Shown: piece after piece, positions 56,555-64,000 of the stretch
How positions within the stretch are numbered: the first letter of the stretch is position 1
Layout: the number at the start of each line of letters is the position of its first letter
From: Lichina pygmaea
Taxonomy: Eukaryota > Ascomycota > Lichinomycetes > Lichinales > Lichinaceae
Assembly: GCA_963422465.1 (NCBI GenBank)
Contig: OY730169.1
Span: forward strand, 5,394,001 to 5,458,000
Length of the DNA: 64,000 nucleotides
Direction of reading: 5' to 3'
Translations under genes and position numbers: made by a program
Notes under the pieces: model-generated
Database searches by the model: none
Seen by the model: only the letters and a program-made list of their open reading frames with translations
What the model was told of the DNA's origin: nothing

Positions 56555-57362
56555 ACAAAGAGTTACAGAAAGCTGAGGTAAGTCTGCTACTGCAAATCAG
56601 GACTGGAAGAATTGGTCTGGCAAGTTTTCTTTTCAGAGCTGGAGTTCCTGACTTCCCTACCCCACTATGTGTGTGTGGCCAAGCAGAAGAAACTGCAAAA
56701 CATATCACCTCTTCATGCTCTCTTTATTCAAGACAAAGACAACAAGTCTCTTTTAATCCCCAAGACTTCACCACTATTATTTCAAACCCAGAGCTACTAC
56801 AAAAGTTCTTGTACTGGTTTATGTTTTTGAAAAGACTAAACCAGTTTAATCTAGCTTTCAAACTCCACTATTCCCAATCCAATACCTAGATTCTCTTCTC
56901 TTACCAGAAACCTCAAGATTCCTTTTGTTACATTCCCTAGTCACACCCTGCCTTCAGTTTTTATCCCTTCAAAGGTTTTCTGAAGAAGTTCACTATTAGC
57001 TAGAAGATCTGCATGGCTGTAAAGCTACTACCAGTGTAAGAATCAAATAAAAAAAAATAAAAATAAAATGTGTCCTGCATCGAGACTGGTGAGATTGTCT
57101 TGATGCTTCATGCATGCTGCGTCGAGCCACCCGTGTTTGTCTCGACAGTCACGTGACTCCCTGTTGGTTGGTCACTTGACTCCACGGTGGTCTCTTTCCT
57201 GGCCCAAGGCCTGATGTCTATAAATGAGTGGCTTCCCTTTCCAGGGATCGTAACACTACCTTCCTCTCTTTCATTCATCGTCTTGATGAATTCTTGAGTA
57301 TGTCTGCAAAATCACGTGCCTCTGTTTACCGAAAGCAGCTGTCGGTCCAGATTCGTGATCGC

Positions 57363-57960
57363 TGTTACGACCCCTGGGATGGGAGCCACTCATTTATAGG
57401 CAATCAGGCCGCGGGCCAGGCAAGAGGACACCATGGAAGTCAAGTGACCAACCAACAAGGGGTCACGTGACTGTCGAGACATGGGCGGCTCGACGCAGCA
57501 TGCATGAAGCATCGAGACAATCTCACCAGTCTTGATGCAGGATGCAGGAAGTATCGAGACAGCCTCACCAGTCTTGACGCAGCGTGCATGAAGCATCGAG
57601 ACAATCTCACCAGTCTCGACACAGGGTGCATAACATGGTGGGACTATCAAGACAATCTCACCTGTCTTGACGTCAAGACTGTCAAGACAATCTTGATCGT
57701 CTCGACAGGCCAGCACTATATAGTCCGGCGATAGTTCCCTTATGGAATGATCATCTTCAACTCATGTTGTGATCCAGACAACTAGATCTACTTCAATACA
57801 ATCCTTTTGTACGAAGCCATTGATCAGGTGTCACCACCACCACGTTCCACCAAACCCCTTCGCACTCCTTGACACTCCTCTCCTGCGAGAACCAACCTGC
57901 CTTCCACATCTCACCCTTAATCCTATACTCGGTTAGGACGGCACAGTACGGACCGCAACA
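57363..57960. mobile_element. Solo LTR, family 2, inverted copy
   Basis: 598 bp from TGTTACGACC to CCGCAACA, with imperfect 5 bp flanks ATCGC (57358-57362) and ATCAC (57961-57965), one transition apart. It is the inverse of the split copy at 49586-57255 and longer, because a ~43 bp internal repeat (GAAGCATCGAGACAATCTCA and relatives, 57495-57640) is present about three times. A TATATA motif lies near 57715. Confidence 0.85.
57495..57640. repeat. ~43 bp tandem repeats inside family-2 LTR
   Basis: Three imperfect units share GCATCGAGACAATCTCACCA or close variants. The split copy has fewer units, so copy number varies among LTRs. Confidence 0.8.
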
Positions 57961-58314
57961 ATCACAACTTCCTGTCACTTGCTCCGTGTGACTTCTGTGC
58001 TTTGAATCGCAAGCCCTGTTTCCGAATGTCTGACAACAACGATAAATTGAAGTGTGCTGAATGCACTCGTCGTGGGAAGTCCTGTGTGTCGCTTTCTTGG
58101 GAGTCGCTGAACATGACCCAGGATAACCTTCGTGATGATCTGGCTGCCGACGAAGCCAAGCGGGATGCTCTTGTTGAGCAGCTTACCGAGCTGCAGGCTT
58201 GTGTATCCCGGAAGCGGAAAGTTCTCGAAGGGGCCGAGGGTCGGGCGAAGAAGAAGCTCCAATGCCTTGTTGCTGAGATGGAGGCGGATGGCGAGGACTT
58301 GTCGGCGACAGTCA

Positions 58315-58581
58315 TGTGACAAGGCAATGGCAGAGCAGAACTCAAGCCTAACTGATTCGGTAACCTTGACCTGACTTGGCTTGAGACTTGAGACTTGGAT
58401 TGATGTACAAGACGAAAGACAAGGAAGGAAAAGTGAAAAGAAGAAGAGAAGAAGCTGGGGGAGCAGGAGAAGTTCTTATAGGCAGGGGATACGGCGGAGC
58501 AAACAGGCAACAGTGCAGATGGAACTTCCCGGCAAGGTGCGTGACTTGTGCCAGATATGCAACTGGGCCAGAACTGTGACA
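58315..58581 (-). repeat. 3' LTR of the Gypsy element
   Basis: 267 bp, TGTGACAAGG to ACTGTGACA on the + strand. Same family as the solo LTR at 49598-49870. Confidence 0.92.
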
Positions 58582-61500
58582 TTACCCCCCTCCTTCACAT
58601 GGTGAACTCCTGTGAGTCTCAGGCCGCTCGTGGGCGTAGTTCCGTGGCTGTGGTTTCCTTGGGTATTTCTCATGGAAGTTGTAGATGGTGTCTTTGGCGT
58701 TGTCAAGATACTCAATAGACTCTTCAGTGGCATCTTCAATTGGCTATCCGGACTATTTGACCAGGTACTTGAACTTCTGTCGAGACATTGCTGGCTTGGA
58801 GTCAAGGATTTCTTCAACCTGGAACTCTTCATCTGTGTCTTGACCAATGACAGGGCCAGGGTGTTCATTTGATTGGCCAGGGATAGGATTAGCAGGTGTC
58901 AGACGTAGAAGGGAAACGTGAAAGACAGAGTGGATCTTGAGAGTGTGTGGAAGCTCCAGATGGCAGGCATGGCTTCCGACTGTCTTCAACACCTTGAATA
59001 GTCCAATCCACTTGTTGTCAAGCTTTTTGCATAGGCAGTGTGTCCTGATGTTCTTGGTATTCAGCCAAACAAGATCTCCAGTTTGATAAGACAGTGACAG
59101 GACTTGATGCAAATTAGTGGTGTGAGCTTGAGCTTCCTGGGATAGTTGGAGTTCAGCTTGCAACTGCTCCAGAATCTGCGTCATTTCTCCAGAGATTTCC
59201 ATAGCATCTTGGTTGCAGGCTTCACTTGTGGGTGTGATGCTGAGCTGTGGATGGAACCCTTTGTTGGCAAAGAACAGTGACATGCCAGAGGAATCAGACT
59301 GGGAGTTGTTCTGCGTGAACTCTGCCAGAGGAAGCTATTGGACCCAGTCATCTTGGAGATAGTTGACATAGGATCTCAGGTAGCGTTCAAGTTCCTGATT
59401 CTCTTGTTCTGTCTGACTATCTGTCTCTGGGTGGTGTCCTGAGGATAGTTGTAGCATGACATCAAGATGGGCACAGAGTGCTTTCCAGAATAAGCTGACA
59501 AACTGACCTCCTCTGTCTGAGACAATACTCCTGGGCAAGCCATGGGTACAGACAACAAACTGGATGAACATCTGGACAAGATGCGAGGTTGTCATCTCAG
59601 CACATGGCACAAAGTGGTGTTCTTTGGTGAGATAGTCAGTGATGACCCAGATGTGCTTGGCACCAGGGAAGCAGGTATCTCTTGACTTGGGCAAGTCAGT
59701 AATGAAATCCATAGCCAGATCCTACCAACATTGCTGAGGCATGGGAAGAGACAGCAGCTCTCCTTGGCGATCACAGGCAGGCTTTGCTTGAGAGCAGACA
59801 TGACAATTCCTGATGTACTGCTGTATGATGTTCACTATCTTTGGCCAATAGTACCAACAAGACAGAAGACTGTGGGTCTTGGCAATCCCAGTGTGGCCAG
59901 CCATTGCTTGGTCATGGGCTTCTTGGAACAGGTGTAGGTGTAGCTTATTGTTCTCAGGGATCCAGAGTCAGTTCTTGTAGAAGAGACAGTTATTTTCCAA
60001 GCTGCAGTCTGAGAGAGACACTTCTTGACTGTGCCTGACACCATCCCTTAGCATCTGTGACACTGTTGCCACTGGATCACCTTCAGCAAGGTTGTTATAG
60101 GCAGCTTGGATGATGTCTGAAAGAGGTGCAGTATCAGGTTCAGTGTCAACTGGTGCAGCTTCTGAACATCTCAGGATCTGGATAAGCTTGACTTGAACCT
60201 CTGAATGTGCAAGATTCTTGGGCTTGAGGATAACTTGCTCCATGAAGTCTTGACAGGGATCACTGTCTGACAGGAGGTCTTGGGAACATCAAGTGAGGGC
60301 GTCAGCCTTGCACTGACTGCCTGGACAGTAGCTGATCTTGAAATTGAAGTGTGACAAGAACTTGCTCCAACAGGCTTGACAGTGGGAAAGGCACTTTGAC
60401 AACATGAAGTACTCCAAGTTCTTGTGATCAGAGATCACCTTGACAGGTTCTGGAGATCCTTCAAGCTCTGCTCACTATTCTTCAAAGGCACAGACAATTG
60501 CCAGCAACTCTTTGTCGTAGATCTCGTAGTTGCATTCTGCTGGCAGGTGGCAGCATGACAAGAAGGCAACAGGGTGTAGAACTCCTTCATGGTCTGGCTG
60601 TGACAGGACAGCACCAGAGACGTAGTCAGAAGTGTCAGTCTCAACAACACACTCCTTCTCTGGATCAAAGTGCTGCAGGATGAGTGCAGTGCTGAACAAC
60701 TTCTTGATACTTTCAAACAAGCGCTGCTCTGGGGTTTCCCACTTGAAGGCAACATTCTTGTTGGTCAGAGCTGTGAGTGGGGATGCAAGCTTGGCAAAGT
60801 CTTTGATGAACTGGCAGTAGAAGTTTGCAAAGACAATGAAGCTCTGCACTTCCTTGAGACTGGCAGGAGACTTCCACTCCTTGATGGCATCAGTCTTGGC
60901 TGGGTCCATGCTCACAGATCCGGGTCAGCTGTCTTCAGTGGCAGACTGAATGATGAGGCCAAGGTACTTGACTTGATACACTTCAAAGTCACACTTGGAG
61001 ATGTCAACTTGCAGGCTTGCATCTTGTAGTCGACTGAGAACAAGCTTGATGTACTTCCGGTGTTCCTTGAGTGTCTGACTGTAGACAAGGATGTTGTCCA
61101 CATAGGCAGTGCCAAAGACATCAAGGATGTCAGGTCCCAAAACATTATTGATGTAGTTCTGGAATGTGCTTGGAGTATTGGCAAGACCAAAGGGTATGAC
61201 AAGGTATTCGTAGAGGCCTGAGCATGTGCGGAACGCAGTCTTCCATTCTTCACCTTCCTTCATCTGGATACAGTTGGAGGCACCAACAATGTCAAGCTTG
61301 GTGTACCACACAGCTTTGCAAAGCTGGTCCAACATCTCCCAGATCAGTGGCAGGGAGTAACAGTTCTTGATAGTGATGGTGTTGAGTGCTCTGTAGTCTA
61401 CACAGAAACACAATCCACCTTCTAGCTTCTTGACAAAGAGGACTGGTGCAGCAGCAGGTGATGAAGATGCTTGAATGAAGCTCTTGTTCAGGTTCTCTGT

Positions 61501-63296
61501 CAGGTACTTCTTGAGAACTTCAAGTTCTTCTCTGCTCATGCTGTACAGAGGTCCAGAGGGTGCCTGGGTTCCTGGTTCTATCTTGATCTTGTGGTCAACT
61601 CCTGGGTGTAGAGGAGGAAGCTTGGCAGTGTCATCCTTGCTGAAGATGTCCAGGAACTTGTAGTACTGAGCAGGGAGAAGTGTGGCAGGATCCACACACT
61701 TCTTTGGCTTCAACACCTGCTCAATGTCTCTCAGAGAAACACTGAACACCTGGTGATCTGGCTTGGCAGCAAGGAGAGAAAATACAGCAGCATTGATGGG
61801 GATTAGCGTGGCAGAAAGAGGCTTGGGATCCTGAGACTTTCCAGCAGATGTCTTGGCTTCAAGATCCAAAGAGATTGGATAGCCATTGTTTGACTTGAGG
61901 TATGCAGATCAGCAGTGATCTGACTTGAACATGATTGAGGTGTTTGTCCAATCAATGTGTGGCCTGTGCTTCTGGAGCCATGGCATCCCCAGAATCACAT
62001 TATAGTGAAGACCAGGAGACACAAAAAGAGAGACTTCCTCCTGGTGCACGCCATGTGCTGTGGTCATGATTGTCTTGGCAAGATGTGTGGTTTGCGACGT
62101 CTTGCCATCAAACAATCACAATGTGCGTGGGTAGGGGAGAGGTTCTTGGTGAAGAGATTGCGCAAAGAAAGCACCAATGCAGCCAAATGCTGAACAGCCA
62201 GAGTCAATAAAAGTATTGCACTTGAATTTCCCATCTAGGATACAAGGAAGAAACAAGCACTTGCTGTCCAACTGCTGGTCTGGAGACAGATAGCCAACAT
62301 GGAGATCCTTTTCATGTCCTTGGGCACAACGATGACCAAGGACTACTTGTTTTCCGACTCTGGAGTAGTCTCAACAGTGGCAGACTTGGTGGTGGTTGTG
62401 GTGGTGGCAACAACAGGCATGCTTTTCACTGGACAGAAGGTTGAGACATGACCTTGGTTCCCACAGTAGAAGCAGAGGCCTTTGCTTCAGTGATGTTCTT
62501 GCTCTTCTGGCATCAGCTTAGAGTGGCTGAGATCCATGGTAGGACTTGGTGGCTGTGGCGTGAAGGCTGGCTTGATGAACCCTGGACACAGAACTGAAGC
62601 GCCTGACTGTGGAACTGAGGCTTGGGTGGGAGGTGCTTGACGTGGATGGTGAGAGTTGGCAGAAGTGGCACGCAACTGGTTGTCCTGCAGCTGGCATTCC
62701 TCAACAAGCTTCTGATAGCTGATGTCCTTGAGGTTGATGCTGACAAGCTGCTTGGCAAGCTCTTCAGAGACAGTGCATTGAAGATGGCACTTCAAGGCCT
62801 TGTTGTTGAAGCCTGTGCATGGAGCATACTGATTGAACTCTGTGAAGAACTCAGCAAAGGAACAGTTGGCCTGACACAAGGTGATGAGCTTCCTCTGAGC
62901 TAGGAACTCTGGGTCTGGGTCGGAGGTGTTCCGGAGATCTTGGATGATGTTGTGCCAGTCAATGTACTGGCCAGCCGTGATCTTAGCTGAGATGTAGGAC
63001 TGCGCAGTGCCAGTCGTGCGTGAAAAGACGTACGCAATCTGCGATGTTTCTGTGGGGTACCAGTCAGTGTTGAGTGTCATCTTGAGTGACAGTGACATGA
63101 TGAAGCTCTCAAGCTTCTCATACATGATTTCCGTGTTTCCACCATCACCACTGAAGATCTCTGGGTCAGCAGTGCATTCAGACTTGGACTTGGGAGTGGT
63201 GTTGGTAGCTTGAATTCACATGAACTCTGCAAACATGTTGTGAAGGAACTTGTCATTTCCAGCAACTGGCATAGCTTGGTCTGGTTGTTGAGACAT
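58582..63296 (-). pseudogene. Decayed gag-pol of the Gypsy element
   Basis: Begins at an ATG at 63296. Gag carries a zinc knuckle CFYCGNQGHVSTFC (about 62475-62430), reached only through a TGA. The protease keeps its DSG active-site triplet and ILGMPW. The reverse transcriptase (61869-60925) has the catalytic box changed to YVDN where the family has two adjacent Asp. RNase H (60915-60475) and an integrase with an HHCC zinc finger and D, D, E positions follow. The chromodomain starts EEFQVEEIL and contains two TAG codons at Trp positions. The final TAA (58584-58582) abuts the 3' LTR. At least eight nonsense codons occur, mostly explained by C-to-T or G-to-A transitions, so no polyprotein can be made. 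Confidence 0.88.
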
Positions 63297-63354
63297 GACA
63301 AGAACGTGAACATGGCTTGGTGAAGTGTGTTATAGTTGGGTAGGTCTTTTGTAG

Positions 63355-63631
63355 TGTGACAAGGCAATAGCAGAGCAGAACTCAAGCCTAACTGATTCAG
63401 TAACCTTGACCTGACTTGGCTTGAGACTTGAGACTTGGATTGATGTACAAGATGAAAGACAAGGAAGGAAGAAAAAGAGAAAAGAAGAAGAGAAGAAGCT
63501 GGGGGAGCAGGAGAAGTTCTTATAGGCAGGGGATCAGGCAACAGTGGAGCAAGTAGGCAACAGTGCAGATGGAACTTCCCGGCAAGGTGCGTGACTTGTG
63601 CCAGATATGCAACTGGGCCAGAACTGTGACA
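63355..63631 (-). repeat. 5' LTR of the Gypsy element
   Basis: 277 bp, TGTGACAAGG to ACTGTGACA on the + strand. It differs from the 3' LTR in a purine-rich stretch and a short duplicated GGCAACAGT(G/A)GAGCAA segment. Confidence 0.92.
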
Positions 63632-64000
63632 AGCTGAGCCTCTCCTGGTGGGTCCTCCAGCTTGATGACATTCCAGTCTCTGTCAAGTGTATTAAGTTGC
63701 CGTCGGTGCACCTTGTTCTTTGAACAACAGTCTTTCGCCATGTAGCCTAGCTTGCCACAGGCATAGCACTTCAGTGCTTTCCTTTTTTTGTTGTTCCTTC
63801 TCTTTGTGAACCTTCCCCTGTGGTGGACTGCATCCAGTTCCATGGGTGCATAGCCATATGGGTCATGTGGTGGTGCCTTGTTAGGCAGCTTGTAGTGGTT
63901 GCTCACATGCCATGCGGGGCAGCTGTATCCTCTGTCGTGGTGTTTCTCCATCGCTTGCTTGAATAGCTTGTCATCAATATTGATTGCTTGTGTGATGAGC
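63632..64000 (-). pseudogene. Partial Gag of a second Gypsy-type element
   Basis: A minus-strand frame enters from beyond the right edge and runs to the LTR at 63631. It encodes HDPYGYAPMELDAVH, a basic stretch KRRNNKKRKALK and the zinc knuckle CYACGKLGYMAKDC, as in Gypsy Gag C-termini. It is not the Gag of the neighbouring element, whose knuckle differs. The frame is cut by the LTR, so the protein is truncated. The rest of the element must lie to the right of this window. Confidence 0.75.

Larger units (their letters stand above)
52104..56889 (+). pseudogene. LINE ORF2: endonuclease + reverse transcriptase, two stops and an insertion
   Basis: Starts at 52104, overlapping the ORF1 stop. The first ~230 residues form an APE-type endonuclease (LLQYNVQKS, ALQEPW, LTDSNLHHPDWS, AIDLFFIS, ESDHRPV). 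The reverse transcriptase follows, with AYDRVLP, GVPQGSLLSP and the intact catalytic GFADDTNLL. A TGA at 54357-54359 and a TAG at 54933-54935 interrupt an otherwise continuous frame; each is one C-to-T step from a sense codon. A 1530 bp element then splits the frame at about 55024. The true C-terminus resumes at 56568 and includes RTGRIGLASFLFRAGVPDF and a CxC-HxxxxC zinc motif, ending at 56889. No RNase H domain lies between reverse transcriptase and C-terminus, unlike classic Tad1. Confidence 0.88.
50211..57067 (+). mobile_element. LINE retrotransposon, full-length-like, with nested insertion
   Basis: A 15 bp target duplication ATGTGTCCTGCATCG (50196-50210 and 57068-57082) brackets the element, which ends in an AATAAA-rich tail. 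After removal of a 1543 bp nested insertion with its duplication, it is about 5.3 kb. It has a ~500 bp leader (with a duplicated ~75 bp segment at 50510-50655), ORF1, ORF2 and a ~180 bp 3' untranslated region. Base composition is clearly more AT-rich than the host genes. A 7 bp inverted repeat GTTCTGG/CCAGAAC occurs at its 5' end. The host target is the family-2 LTR. Confidence 0.93.
49586..57255. mobile_element. LTR of family 2, split by LINE and solo LTR insertions
   Basis: Pieces 49586-49597, 49871-50210 and 57068-57255 join into one LTR of about 520 bp, starting TGTTGCGGTCC and ending GATCGTAACA. It is the inverse of the intact copy at 57363-57960. The solo family-1 LTR and the LINE each inserted into it with their own target duplications. 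Its right end lies 44 bp before the ATG of a Cys-rich ORF, so it may be the 5' LTR of an element encoding that ORF. The 5 bp flanks (CCACA, CTACC) do not match. Confidence 0.8.
57300..58314 (+). pseudogene. Cys-rich coiled-coil ORF split by an LTR and truncated
   Basis: An ATG at 57300 opens 21 codons (MSAKSRASVYRK...), interrupted by the family-2 LTR at 57363-57960. The frame resumes at 57966 and continues to 58314, where the Gypsy LTR cuts it. The second part has CDFCALNRKPC and KCAECTRRGKSCVSLSWESL, a paired Cys cluster, followed by a charged helix. This combination recurs in short, multicopy fungal proteins linked to repeats; I cannot name the family. Because the ATG is 44 bp after the split family-2 LTR, it may be the first ORF of that retroelement. 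The solo LTR inside is in the opposite orientation to that LTR. Confidence 0.65.
58315..63631 (-). mobile_element. Ty3/Gypsy chromovirus-type LTR retrotransposon, inactive
   Basis: LTRs at both ends (58315-58581 and 63355-63631) enclose a gag-pol region on the minus strand. A polypurine tract lies just before the 3' LTR (complement of 58585-58596). Domain order is Gag, protease, reverse transcriptase, RNase H, integrase, chromodomain: the chromovirus layout. The two LTRs differ by several indels and transitions, so the insertion is old. The 5 bp flanks (AGTCA, AGCTG) do not match, and the sequences outside belong to different genes, suggesting later recombination. Confidence 0.9.

Noticed and set aside
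57495-57640. Regular ~43 bp repeats considered as a CRISPR array
   Set aside because: Units are contiguous without unique spacers, lie in an LTR, and the genome is eukaryotic.

Overview
The window comes from a filamentous ascomycete, most likely a Sordariomycete and possibly a hypocrealean. The genes carry short introns (about 50-160 nt) with GTAAGT/GTATGT-type donors and CTAAC/CTGAC branch sites. They encode fungus-typical families (a KipA-type kinesin, a fungal PD-(D/E)XK-like protein, mS41/Fyv4), and the repeats show C-to-T decay resembling RIP. The class-level placement is inference from gene content.

Left part, 1-46.3 kb: GC-rich, gene-bearing sequence. In order: an STK19-like gene cut by the left edge (-), a DGAT2 acyltransferase (+), a fungal PD-(D/E)XK-like protein (-), a 2.8 kb repeat-bearing gap with a LINE 3' relic and an array of inverted 10-mers, a membrane-anchored fucosyltransferase-like enzyme (-), a KipA/kinesin-7 motor (-), the TFIIH/CDK7 kinase Kin28 (-) divergent from mitochondrial ribosomal protein mS41 (+), a ~1600-residue Pro/Gln-rich protein (+), a WW-domain/PhoD-like phosphatase (+), the replication licensing ATPase Cdc6/Cdc18 (+), a six-exon MFS exporter (-), a small conserved-looking protein (+) and a decayed MFS exporter. 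Most are single-copy housekeeping or membrane functions, each with its own promoter; I see no biosynthetic cluster. I assembled exon joins by hand, checking splice sites, phase and family alignment. Intergenic DNA is rich in microsatellites, G/C homopolymers and an exact palindrome-like 11-mer, GTACTCCGTAC.

Right part, 46.5-64 kb: a nested transposon island of lower GC. It holds a TA-flanked MITE, a 2.49 kb Tc1/mariner (pogo/Fot-like) element with ~109 bp inverted repeats, a Tad/I-like LINE with a perfect 15 bp target-site duplication inside an old LTR, a solo LTR of a second family with its own 5 bp duplication, a decayed chromodomain Ty3/Gypsy element, and part of another Gypsy Gag at the right edge.

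The most notable object is a 1530 bp chimeric element inside the LINE, flanked by a 13 bp target-site duplication. It has a GC-rich non-coding body joined to ~400 bp of the LINE's own 3' end, so it looks like a non-autonomous parasite of that LINE. Its first 112 nt fold by eye into a complete HDV-like self-cleaving ribozyme whose predicted cleavage site is exactly the element's 5' boundary.
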